A stretch of 36,020 nucleotides of DNA, taken from positions 1,393 to 37,412 of the forward strand of contig JAUJMG010000004.1 in assembly GCA_030446955.1 (NCBI GenBank), given 5' to 3'. The notes beneath the pieces were generated by a model. The model saw only the letters and a list, made by a program, of their open reading frames with translations, made no database searches and was not told where the DNA came from. The position numbers and the translations under genes are program-made. Positions 1-7,274 of the stretch are shown one piece after another. The stretch is from Thermomicrobiales bacterium (lineage in GTDB: Bacteria; Chloroflexota; Chloroflexia; Thermomicrobiales; UBA6265). How positions within the stretch are numbered: position 1 is the stretch's first letter; each line of letters opens with the position of its first letter.

Positions 1-646
1 GGTGACGATTCCTCGCTGCCCGTCCTCACGCTTGGGGAGTGAGTTCGGTTGGACCCCTCAAGTGGGCACCGGACAACCTCCTTGCCTGGTCCTGCCGGCT
101 CCGTTCCCCCTTGTAGTACGCGCAGATCGCCGATATCCAACGCGGGCGGCGACTATGCCAAAGCGAATAGCCCATGGTGCGGAGCCACGAAATCCGGAAA
201 GTCCCGTTGCCCTGGGTGAGTGACCGGGACAGTGGGTGAGCGCAAGCGGGCGCGCCGGGGAGGGCGCGCCGCGCATCTCCTGCGGCCTGTCGGACCGAGC
301 ACGGTCTGTCCTCGTCCGAGAGGACGAAGCCGAGCGTCCCCACGGGGCGCGATCCCGGCGTGCCTCTTGCCGGAAAGGCCGCGGCTGCGAGAGGTCGAGC
401 CGCCGCGACCAGTCGGCTGCCCTATTCCTTCCCGCTCATCGGTCCCGATGAGAACTTCGGGGGGAGAAAGGTGGGCGGTGCTATGATCCCTGGGGGAACC
501 GCTGATTCGGCGCCGGCTACCGGAGTGCTGGCACCCGACGTGCGTCCGAACTCGCGGGACTCAAGCCGAGCGGCTGCGCGCCCACCGCTCGGGACAACCC
601 GGTGCGGCGGTTCGGCGCACGGCGAGAGCAGAGGGAGGTGCGAACT
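1..646. other. Gene-free leader region dense in short hairpins
   Basis: I see no convincing protein-coding gene here; the open frames on both strands are arginine- and proline-rich and resemble nothing I know. Between about 200 and 452 there are five successive perfect inverted repeats: 201-206/225-230, 249-256/263-270, 308-313/320-325, 381-386/398-403 and 435-441/446-452. A TATGAT hexamer at 482-487 could be a -10 element for the downstream DUF5679 gene, but no good -35 lies at the right distance. I found no match to the conserved cores of tmRNA, SRP RNA or RNase P RNA. Confidence 0.4.
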
Positions 647-817
647 ATGGCGACGGCGACCACCGAAGCGTACTGCGTCAAATGCCGCGAAAAGCGGGAG
701 ATCCAGGACCCGGAAGAGGTCACGATGAAGAACGGCCGCAATGCCATTCAGGGCAAGTGCGGGGTCTGCGGCACCAAGCTCTTCCGGATGGTCGGCAACA
801 AAGACAAGACAGGTTAG
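647..817 (+). CDS. DUF5679-family small zinc-ribbon protein
   Basis: A 56-residue protein with two CxxC pairs: YCVKCREK near the N-terminus and CGVCGTK near the C-terminus. Together they form a rubredoxin- or zinc-ribbon-like knuckle. The spacing and the basic KREI and FRMV segments fit the DUF5679 family, common in Chloroflexota and Actinobacteria; its function is unknown, and metal binding is inferred. The ATG at 647 is preceded by GAGGGAGG about eight bases upstream, so I prefer it to an in-frame start at 602. The gene stands alone. Downstream is a 13-bp perfect hairpin that probably terminates it and the convergent arginase-like gene. Confidence 0.85.
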   Translation: MATATTEAYCVKCREKREIQDPEEVTMKNGRNAIQGKCGVCGTKLFRMVGNKDKTG

Positions 818-890
818 GGACCCCGCGCGGGTGCGGTCCCAATCCAGCCAGCCATGATCGTTCCTGGTTGATACCGCCACTGACGTCAAC

Positions 891-920
891 AGGAGGCCGG
901 CCCTGGTGGGCCGGCCTCCT
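891..920. terminator. Bidirectional hairpin terminator (perfect 13-bp stem)
   Basis: A perfect inverted repeat: 891-903 pairs with 908-920 around the loop TGGT. It sits between the 3' ends of two convergent genes, which is where a shared terminator is expected. No T-run follows on either strand, so it is not a textbook intrinsic terminator, although very stable U-poor hairpins are common in GC-rich genomes. Confidence 0.7.
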
Positions 921-992
921 CCGTGTCGCGGCTGCTTGGGCTCGTGGCGGCGGACCGGATCCTCCGGTGTCCCGGGCCGCCCCCGAACTGGC

Positions 993-1994
993 CTACCGCA
1001 TCGTCTCGCCCAGCATTGTCGCGAGGAGGCCAACGGCCGTCTCCACGCTCCGTCCGGTCGGGTCCAGCGTGGGGTTCAACTCCACCCAGTCGACCGAGCG
1101 CACGGGGCCGTCCCAGGCACGCAGGCGACGTAGGACCTGGGAGGCTTCCCGGTAGGTGAGCCCGCCGGGGATCGTGGTCCCCGTGCCGGGAAGCACCAGC
1201 GGGTCCAGGACATCCAGGTCGAACGAGACGTGGACCGCCCCAACGCCTTGGCGCTCTAGATAGGTCAGGGCATCGCCCAGCCCGGAGAGGATCCCGGCGT
1301 CAGACCACTCCTCCATCGTAAGCAGCCAAACCCCCTGCTCCCGAATCAACTCCCGCTCGCCTGGGTCGATGTCCCGTGCGCCGAGCAAGCAGATGTGCTC
1401 CGGCCGCAGCTTCGCGCCCGGCCGCCCCAGATCCGTCAGCGCCGGCTCCCCCAGTCCCAGGGACGCCGCCAGCGGCATCCCGTGGACGTGGCCGCTCGGG
1501 CTGCTGGCCGCGGTGTTCAGATCCGGGTGGGTGTCCAGCCAGAGTACGCCCAGCGGCTCGGGCGCCGCCGCCAGCGCCGCCCCGGCGATGCTGCCTGCCG
1601 AGAGTGCGGGGTCCCCGCCAAGGATCAGGGCAAGCTCGCCTTCCCTAATCGCCACCGCCACTTCGTCCGCCAGCCGCTCGCACGCCTCCGCGATCTGGGG
1701 CAGGAACGTCAGCGACCGTTGGTTCAGCCGCTCCCGCGCGTCCGGCGGCACGTCCACGGGTACGGTCACCGCCGGTGCGAAGCGTCCCTCAAGGTGCGGG
1801 AGGCCGCGCGGGAGCCAACGCGCCCGCAGCCCGGTGTCCAGCGCCGCGGGGCCGAGTTCCACGCCCGGGCGCTCCGCCCCAAGCCAAAGCGGAACGCCAA
1901 TCGGCCGCACCGGACCCACGAGCCGATTGCCCCACCCCTCGCCGCGCGAGGCGCCGGGGTCGGTCCGCACAAGGTGATCTGTTTCGATGGCCAT
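993..1994 (-). CDS. Arginase/agmatinase-fold ureohydrolase with altered metal site
   Basis: A 333-residue ureohydrolase-superfamily protein. Arginase signatures are clear: DTHPDLN at 154-160 (Mn ligands Asp154, His156, Asp158), the GHVHG loop at 168-172, FDLDVLDP at 258-265 (Asp259, Asp261) and VELNPTLD near 304-311 (Glu305 at the substrate glutamate). The usual GGDHS is GGDPA at 126-130, so the histidine that ligates one manganese is proline. Family members hydrolyse arginine, agmatine or formiminoglutamate in the cytoplasm; the specificity here is open and activity may be changed or lost. The ATG at 1994 has a GAGGGA site. It lies downstream of the chorismate-mutase-domain gene on the same strand with a 107-bp gap. 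The C-terminus (VETAVGLLATMLGE) matches arginases more than agmatinases. Confidence 0.85.
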   Translation of the reverse strand: MAIETDHLVRTDPGASRGEGWGNRLVGPVRPIGVPLWLGAERPGVELGPAALDTGLRARWLPRGLPHLEGRFAPAVTVPVDVPPDARERLNQRSLTFLPQIAEACERLADEVAVAIREGELALILGGDPALSAGSIAGAALAAAPEPLGVLWLDTHPDLNTAASSPSGHVHGMPLAASLGLGEPALTDLGRPGAKLRPEHICLLGARDIDPGERELIREQGVWLLTMEEWSDAGILSGLGDALTYLERQGVGAVHVSFDLDVLDPLVLPGTGTTIPGGLTYREASQVLRRLRAWDGPVRSVDWVELNPTLDPTGRSVETAVGLLATMLGETMR

Positions 1995-2101
1995 TCTGGT
2001 CCCTCGCCGTCGTCGGCGTTCCTGCGCCCGAACCGCGTCGTCCCGGGCGCCAGGCGATGCTCTTAGCCCCGCGAGCCGTTCGCTGAGTTGATCTGGTCGT
2101 C

Positions 2102-2836
2102 CTAATCTTGCTCGTCGTCCGCGCCGGCCCGCGTCGGAGTGGCCAGGAGGGCTGGCTCACTACCCTCGCGGCTGGCCAGATCCGCCCGCTCAAGCTCTGT
2201 GAAGCCGTCGATCATGGTCCGGTAGACGCGCTCCACCAGGTCTGGATCGATGCTGCTGTCCCTGGCGAAGCCTCGTACCCCGGCGATCACCTGCTCGACT
2301 CGTCGGGGCGCCGCCGCCTCCTCGGGACTCTGCTTGAACCCGGCCGCCTGGCGCACGTAGGCGCCGCGCTCCGCCAACAGATCGACGAGTTGTTCGTCGA
2401 CCCGATCGATATTGGCCCGGGCGTCCTCCAGGGTGGCGCACTCCATGACGCGGCCGTTGCCCCGCCGGGGCAGCAGGTTCCGTTGTCTCAGCTCAGAGCG
2501 CAGTCCGCTTGGCATCCCCCGCGCCGCCGGCAGGCGGACGAAGTTCCGTACCGCGCGGTACTGCGCCGCGAACCCGGCTTCTTCCACGCCGAGTGCTCGC
2601 AGCAGCCCCTCCGCTGTCGGCGGCTGGATCTCCCACCGCGGCGCGCGCTTATCCATGTGGCGGAAATCGTTCGGTGCCCGCTCGACCGGCGGCTTCGGGG
2701 CGCGCGTCGCTGGGCGTGGCGGCGCGCCCGGTCGGAAGCCGCCCTGATGCGGTGCCGCCGGCTGCCGGGGTTGAGTCGGCCGGTTCTGGCGCGGCGGCCC
2801 CGGCGACCGCGGCGGAAATCTGTCTCGGCGGTCCAT
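2102..2836 (-). CDS. Chorismate mutase type II (AroQ/PchB-like) domain protein with proline-rich N-terminus
   Basis: The last 110 residues form an all-helical AroQ-type domain. It carries ANIDRVDEQLVDLLAERGAYV, a helix with FKQSPEE, then RVEQVIAGVR and a closing helix VERVYRTMIDGFTELE. The GFKQSPEEAAAPRRV pattern is closest to PchB-like (isochorismate pyruvate-lyase-like) members. Such domains convert chorismate to prephenate, or isochorismate to salicylate plus pyruvate; I cannot decide which. Before it are about 60 residues rich in Pro, Arg and Gln, then about 70 residues (RWEIQPPTAEGLLRALG onward) that I do not recognise. I chose the ATG at 2836 for its GAGGGGG site. A GTG at 2872 and an ATG at 2446, which would give the bare domain, are alternatives. 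It follows argS on the same strand. Confidence 0.75.
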   Translation of the reverse strand: MDRRDRFPPRSPGPPRQNRPTQPRQPAAPHQGGFRPGAPPRPATRAPKPPVERAPNDFRHMDKRAPRWEIQPPTAEGLLRALGVEEAGFAAQYRAVRNFVRLPAARGMPSGLRSELRQRNLLPRRGNGRVMECATLEDARANIDRVDEQLVDLLAERGAYVRQAAGFKQSPEEAAAPRRVEQVIAGVRGFARDSSIDPDLVERVYRTMIDGFTELERADLASREGSEPALLATPTRAGADDEQD

Positions 2837-2992
2837 CCTCATCCCCCTCATCAGGTCGCTGACCCGGCTCACCGCACGGCCAGGAACCGCCCCGCTCGGC
2901 GCGCTACCTTTCCAGGCAACCCGCGTGCCGCCGCCCCGCGCCCGCCCTCTGGCCTCTGACTACAGGCGTCTAGCGTCCGGCATCTACCGCCT

Positions 2993-5302
2993 CTACATAA
3001 CCGCCGGGGCTTCGATGCCGAGCAGATCCAGGCCGTTGGCCAGGGCCTGCCGCGTCGCGGCCACCAGCGCCAGCCGCGCCGAGCGGGTCGGCTCGGGGGA
3101 CTGGAGCACCGGGCAGGCGTGGTAGAAGTCGTTGAAGCGCTTGGCCAGCTCGTAGACGTAGTTGGTCAACAGCAGCGGACGGTACTCCGCCGCCGATCGC
3201 TGCACCTCCTCCGGCAGCGCCGCCACCGCCTGGAGCAGTCCCAGTTCCGTCGCTTCCGGTTGCTCCGAACCGAAGTCCAATCCATCGGCAAAGCCGAGAA
3301 GGTGCTCCTCGGTTGCGCCCGCGTGCTCCAGGATGCGGCAGGCGCGGGCATGGGCGTATTGCACGTACGGGGCGGCGTGGCCGTCGAAGGAGAGCGCCTC
3401 CTCCAAGTCGAAGACGACCACCTTGGTGATGTCCCGCGCCAGCATCGCGTACTTGAGAGAGCCAATCCCCACTTGCCGGGCCACCTGCTCTTTCGCCTCG
3501 CTCGACAGGTCCGGGTTCTTCTCTTCGATGATCTCCCGCGCCCGGACTAGCACCGCGTCTCGGATGTCGTCGTAGATCGGCACGTTGCCCTTACGAGAGG
3601 AGATCACCCCTTCCGGCAAGCGCACCATCTCGTACCCGATGTGCTGCGCCTGCGCGGCCTGGTCGAACCCGGCCAGCTCCAGGATCTTGGCGATCTGCTG
3701 GAAGTAGAGTGACTGTCGCACGTCCACCACCCAGAGCGCACGGTCGACCCCGTACTCCTCGAACTTGAGCTTGGTGAGCGCGAGGTCCTTGGTGGAGTAG
3801 AGGGTGGTGCCGTCAGAGCGCAGGATCGGCAGGGTGCGGTAGGTCTCCGTCTCCAGCCCCAGCTTGGCGTCGATCTTCACCACCGGTAACCCGTCACTGA
3901 TCTCGGCCAGTCCCTGTTCGAGCATCTCCTGGACCATCCGGCGTCCTGGCTCCTCCACCTGGCTCTCAAAGAACCAGACGTCAAAGCGGGCGCCCAGTTC
4001 GGCGAAGATCCGCTCGAAGTCGGCCAGGCTCCAGCCGCGCGTCTCCTGCCAGAGCGCGACAAATTCCTCGTCCTGCCGCTCCCAGCGCTGGAAGGTCTCC
4101 TTGACCTCCTCCCGCCACGCGGGCACCTGCGGCCACCACTCGTCCATCTGTGGGGCGAGCGCCTCCCACCGGGCCAGCCGCTCTTCCGGCGTCGTGGTCG
4201 GTTCGGGTACGCCCTCAACGGGGACGTAGGGCTTCTGGTTCTCCACCTCGTCCCGGAGCTGGGCCCCGACGATCGGCCAGAATTTGGGGATCACGTCCTC
4301 CTCGCGCAGGAGGTCTTCCTTGATCTCCTGCGCGTGGGTCATCCGTCCGAGCAGGTAGGCGATGTCCTCCCCCTCGGTGTTCATGCGCCAGAGGTACTTC
4401 AGCAGGCGGTCGATCGCCGCCACGAAGACCTGATCCTCGCGTGCCAGCAGGTGGAGCAGATCCAGGACATCCTTGCGGAAGTTGAGGCGCGCGTCGGACT
4501 CGGCGTAAATCTCGCCCAGCCAGCGACCGCGTGCCGCCGGGTCGGCCGGCTCCTCCCCCCGATGGAATCGCTCGTAGCACCAGAGGCACTTGATCACGTG
4601 CATGCCGATGTCGCCGATGTAGGTCGCGTCCTTCACAGGGTAGCCGGCGGCCGCGAGGATGCGGCTCGTGGCGACCCCGAGGCAGGTGTTGCGCAGGTGC
4701 CCGACGTGGAACGCCTTGTGGGTGTTGGGCTGGGAGTGCTCCACCATCACCACCTCACCGCGGGGCCCTCCCCGGCCGTAGGCGACTCCCTGCCGCAGCA
4801 CCTCTCCGACGAGCCGGGCCGCGACCGCGTTGGCGTCAAAGGAGATGTTGACGTACCCGCTGACCGCCTCCACCCGCGCGAATCCATTCTGCCCCGCCGC
4901 AATCCGAACCGCGACCTGCTCGGCAAGGTCCTGCGCCCGCGTCGGAACGGCCTCGTTGACCTTCTTCTTGGACTCTTTCTTGGAGAGTCCCTCCAGCGCG
5001 CCGGTCGCCTCCAGTTCACGCAGCACGACCTCGCTGGCGAGCGCCCGGCAGACGGAGGAAGCGGCGCCCCATGTGCCGGCAAAGGGGATGGCACGCAGCT
5101 CCACCGGCCGCTCCCCGAACCCCAATTCTGCAAGCGCCGCCGTGATCGCCGCGGCCGCCTGGCGCTCCTCTTGCGCCACGATCCCAGTCTCTGAGGCCGG
5201 CGCGGGGTGCGTCGTCCCAGTGGCGACCGGAGCGGCGGTCGTCGCTTCCTCGGCGTCACCAGCGCCGTTTGACATCGTTTGAAGGTCGCGTGGCTCGCTC
5301 AT
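2993..5302 (-). CDS. argS: Arginyl-tRNA synthetase
   Basis: This 769-residue class I synthetase charges tRNA-Arg with arginine in the cytoplasm. The HIGH motif is HVGH at 199-202 within HKAFHVGHLRN, and the KMSKS region is SSRKGN at 568-573, a degenerate form seen in many ArgRS. The Add-1 tRNA-binding domain (about 45-160) includes GYVNISF, and the C-terminal helical anticodon domain ends in LANGLDLLGIEAP. The protein is about 200 residues longer than typical bacterial ArgRS. About 45 low-complexity Ala/Thr residues lead the protein, and an enlarged region (about 285-430) lies between the catalytic halves, rich in Trp and Glu. The ATG at 5302 has a GAGGA site. It is probably first in a loose minus-strand group with the chorismate-mutase-domain gene. 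Confidence 0.96.
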   Translation of the reverse strand: MSEPRDLQTMSNGAGDAEEATTAAPVATGTTHPAPASETGIVAQEERQAAAAITAALAELGFGERPVELRAIPFAGTWGAASSVCRALASEVVLRELEATGALEGLSKKESKKKVNEAVPTRAQDLAEQVAVRIAAGQNGFARVEAVSGYVNISFDANAVAARLVGEVLRQGVAYGRGGPRGEVVMVEHSQPNTHKAFHVGHLRNTCLGVATSRILAAAGYPVKDATYIGDIGMHVIKCLWCYERFHRGEEPADPAARGRWLGEIYAESDARLNFRKDVLDLLHLLAREDQVFVAAIDRLLKYLWRMNTEGEDIAYLLGRMTHAQEIKEDLLREEDVIPKFWPIVGAQLRDEVENQKPYVPVEGVPEPTTTPEERLARWEALAPQMDEWWPQVPAWREEVKETFQRWERQDEEFVALWQETRGWSLADFERIFAELGARFDVWFFESQVEEPGRRMVQEMLEQGLAEISDGLPVVKIDAKLGLETETYRTLPILRSDGTTLYSTKDLALTKLKFEEYGVDRALWVVDVRQSLYFQQIAKILELAGFDQAAQAQHIGYEMVRLPEGVISSRKGNVPIYDDIRDAVLVRAREIIEEKNPDLSSEAKEQVARQVGIGSLKYAMLARDITKVVVFDLEEALSFDGHAAPYVQYAHARACRILEHAGATEEHLLGFADGLDFGSEQPEATELGLLQAVAALPEEVQRSAAEYRPLLLTNYVYELAKRFNDFYHACPVLQSPEPTRSARLALVAATRQALANGLDLLGIEAPAVM

Positions 5303-5433
5303 GGCAGTCGTCCTCGGCTGATCGCTGTCAACGCGTCGCTTTGCTGATTGTCCACAGCACGACGCGCCCCCGGCAACCCGGCGGCGCGTCTCCGGTGCTC
5401 GGTCCCCGTACGGAGCCGATGGGGCTGGCTCCG

Positions 5434-5685
5434 CTATTCCGCCGGCTCGACCGGCTCGTCGTTAGCCCCCTCGGCTCTCGGCTGGAACAACCAGGCCGCC
5501 CCGATCAGGAGCAACACCAGGCCGGCAATCGCCGCGATGAGCTGCTTCCAGCCGAACCCGGTCCCGCCCCCGCTCAGGTTAAGCTGATCGGCGAACACAG
5601 CGCCCATCATCAGCAGGGTACCTCCCACCATGAGGGCGAGGGCGAGCACGCGGGAGGCGGGGAAAGCGGGGGACCGCGTGTCCAT
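5434..5685 (-). CDS. Small two-helix membrane protein
   Basis: An 83-residue protein with two hydrophobic stretches, about residues 11-31 (SRVLALALMVGGTLLMMGAV) and 49-66 (LIAAIAGLVLLLIGAAWLF). They are joined by a Gly-rich loop and followed by an acidic tail. I do not recognise a family. The ATG at 5685 is supported by a GAGGGGAG site; the frame stays open to 5850 but the extra segment looks non-coding. It is divergent from the cytochrome oxidase operon, whose promoter region it shares, which hints weakly at a membrane or respiratory role. Confidence 0.65.
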   Translation of the reverse strand: MDTRSPAFPASRVLALALMVGGTLLMMGAVFADQLNLSGGGTGFGWKQLIAAIAGLVLLLIGAAWLFQPRAEGANDEPVEPAE

Positions 5686-5748
5686 GACAACGACTCCCCT
5701 CGCCCCGGTGGGGCGCAACGTTTTGGTCGGCTTGCGCGCGTGCGCGAG

Positions 5749-5754
5749 AGTATA
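5749..5754 (-). promoter_or_regulatory. Candidate -10 element for the small membrane protein gene
   Basis: Read on the minus strand this is TATACT, a one-mismatch sigma-70/sigma-A -10 box, 64 bases before the chosen ATG. No good -35 hexamer is seen at 16-18 bases, so the call rests on the -10 and its intergenic position. Confidence 0.4.
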
Positions 5755-5934
5755 GCACGGGCAGGATAGGATTCCGGAAGGGGCGGGACGGCTCAGAATT
5801 GGAGCGCGGTTGCGAGGAAACCACCCCTGCTCCGCGCTCGATACCCACACTGCTCATCTGCCGGCAAGCCGGTGCTTTGCCTCGCTCCCGCCGCTACATC
5901 GTGCCCTGATGCCGGAGCAGATCCTACGGATATC

Positions 5935-5963
5935 TTGACCAGCACCGGGTGCTCCGGTATACG
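5935..5963 (+). promoter_or_regulatory. Sigma-A promoter of the cytochrome oxidase operon with palindromic spacer
   Basis: TTGACC (5935-5940), a 17-bp spacer and TATACG (5958-5963) form a near-consensus housekeeping promoter, 53 bases before the ctaC start. The spacer begins with a perfect 6+1+6 palindrome, AGCACCGGGTGCT (5941-5953), directly between the two boxes. A protein bound there would block polymerase, so it is a candidate operator; no regulator gene is adjacent. Confidence 0.75.
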
Positions 5964-6016
5964 TTCCCCGCAACGCTCATTGGGTGGGTGGTGGAGGCAG
6001 GGTGCGGGGAGGCGAG

Positions 6017-7213
6017 ATGGAACGGCGGGACCAGGACGACCAGAGCCCAACGCCGAGGCGGCGCTCGTTCGCCTTCCGGATCGTGAGCCTCACCGCGTTG
6101 GCCCTGGTTGTCGGGTTGGTGCTGGTGGGTTGCGGCGGGGACAACAATCCCTACAGCCACATTTCGCCGCGCTCCTCAACCACCCGGGACATCCAGAGCC
6201 TCTACAAGCTCGTCTTCTGGATGGCCCTCATCGTCTTCATCGGCGTCCAACTGTTCATCGTCTACACCGCGCTGCGCTTCCGTCAGCGCGGCAACGAAGC
6301 TGACCGGCCGGCCCAGATCCATGGCAACAAGCGCCTTGAGATTGCCTGGACTCTGATCCCGGCCGCCATCCTCCTGGTCATCCTGATCCCGACCATTCAG
6401 ACCATGTTCGAGTTCTCCGCCGACGCCCAGGAGGGCGAGTACGTCATCGATGTCTACGGCAAGCAGTGGTGGTGGGAGATCCACTACCCCGGCCTCGGCC
6501 CCAACGGCGGCCCCTTGATCACCGCCAACGAGGTTCGCCTGCCCGAGGATCGCAAGATCAAGCTCCAGCTCCACTCCAACAACGTCATCCACTCCTTCTG
6601 GGCTCCGCAGCTCTTCGGCAAGCACGACGTGATTCCCGGTCACGTCAACGAGATCGGCTTCACGCCAGAGAACCCCGGCATCTACTACGGCGAATGCACG
6701 GAATTCTGCGGCGTGGCCCATGCCTTGATGCGCTTCACCATGGTTGTGGATCCGCAGGAAGAGTTCGATGCCTGGGTGGCCTCCTACAACACCGAGCGCC
6801 CGGCGTTCGACGCGAATCCCCAGACGGGGGACGTGTCTGAGGCACCGCGCTCCTTCGGCATCTGCATCGGCTGCCACGCTATCAACGGCACCAATGCGGT
6901 GGCGGCCCAGGCCGGACTGACGGGCAACCCCTACAGCGTGGGCGCTGCACCCAACCTGACCTTGTTCGGCTGCCGCGACTTCATTGCCGCTGGTGCTCTG
7001 GCAAACACGCCGGAGAACCTGGCCATATGGCTGCACAACCCCGCTGGGGTCAAGGAGGGCAACTACATGGCCCTCCAGATCAAAGAAGGGACACTAACCC
7101 AAGAACAGATCAACGAGCTAGTCCCATACTTGCTCAGCCTGAAGCCGGCTGGCGGGTGCCCCGAGACGGCTCGGCAGGAACAAAACCTCCACATGGAGCA
7201 GGGCGAGGAATAG
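6017..7213 (+). CDS. ctaC: Cytochrome c oxidase subunit II fused to cytochrome c (caa3 type)
   Basis: This 398-residue subunit II accepts electrons into a CuA centre on the outer membrane face. The N-terminus is a lipoprotein signal with LVGC at 36-39 followed by GGDNN. Two transmembrane helices follow (about 64-84 and 110-130). The aromatic KQWWWEIHYP stretch and the CuA ligands His192, Cys227, Glu229, Cys231, His235 and Met238 (CTEFCGVAHALM) are all present. The C-terminal third is a c-type cytochrome with CIGCH at 283-287 and a likely axial Met351, the hallmark of caa3 oxidases that carry their own cytochrome c. I prefer the ATG at 6017, preceded by GGGGAGG, to a GTG at 5984. It is the first gene of the operon. 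Confidence 0.95.
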   Translation: MERRDQDDQSPTPRRRSFAFRIVSLTALALVVGLVLVGCGGDNNPYSHISPRSSTTRDIQSLYKLVFWMALIVFIGVQLFIVYTALRFRQRGNEADRPAQIHGNKRLEIAWTLIPAAILLVILIPTIQTMFEFSADAQEGEYVIDVYGKQWWWEIHYPGLGPNGGPLITANEVRLPEDRKIKLQLHSNNVIHSFWAPQLFGKHDVIPGHVNEIGFTPENPGIYYGECTEFCGVAHALMRFTMVVDPQEEFDAWVASYNTERPAFDANPQTGDVSEAPRSFGICIGCHAINGTNAVAAQAGLTGNPYSVGAAPNLTLFGCRDFIAAGALANTPENLAIWLHNPAGVKEGNYMALQIKEGTLTQEQINELVPYLLSLKPAGGCPETARQEQNLHMEQGEE

Positions 7214-7274
7214 CGGGCGATTCGGCGAACCGGGGATCGGCCGCGCGGTGGCCGGGCGAGGGTAGGAGCAGGCG

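Noticed and set aside
181..452. RNase P RNA, suggested by GGAAAGTCC near 195
   Set aside because: The other universally conserved blocks of RNase P RNA are absent on both strands.
422..1033. Minus-strand open frame of 203 codons over the DUF5679 gene
   Set aside because: It runs antisense to a recognised gene and through the hairpin terminator, with no family resemblance.
2108..2959. Long plus-strand open frame of 283 codons
   Set aside because: It is antisense to the chorismate-mutase-domain gene, is Arg/Pro-rich and has no recognisable domain; open antisense frames are expected at this GC content.
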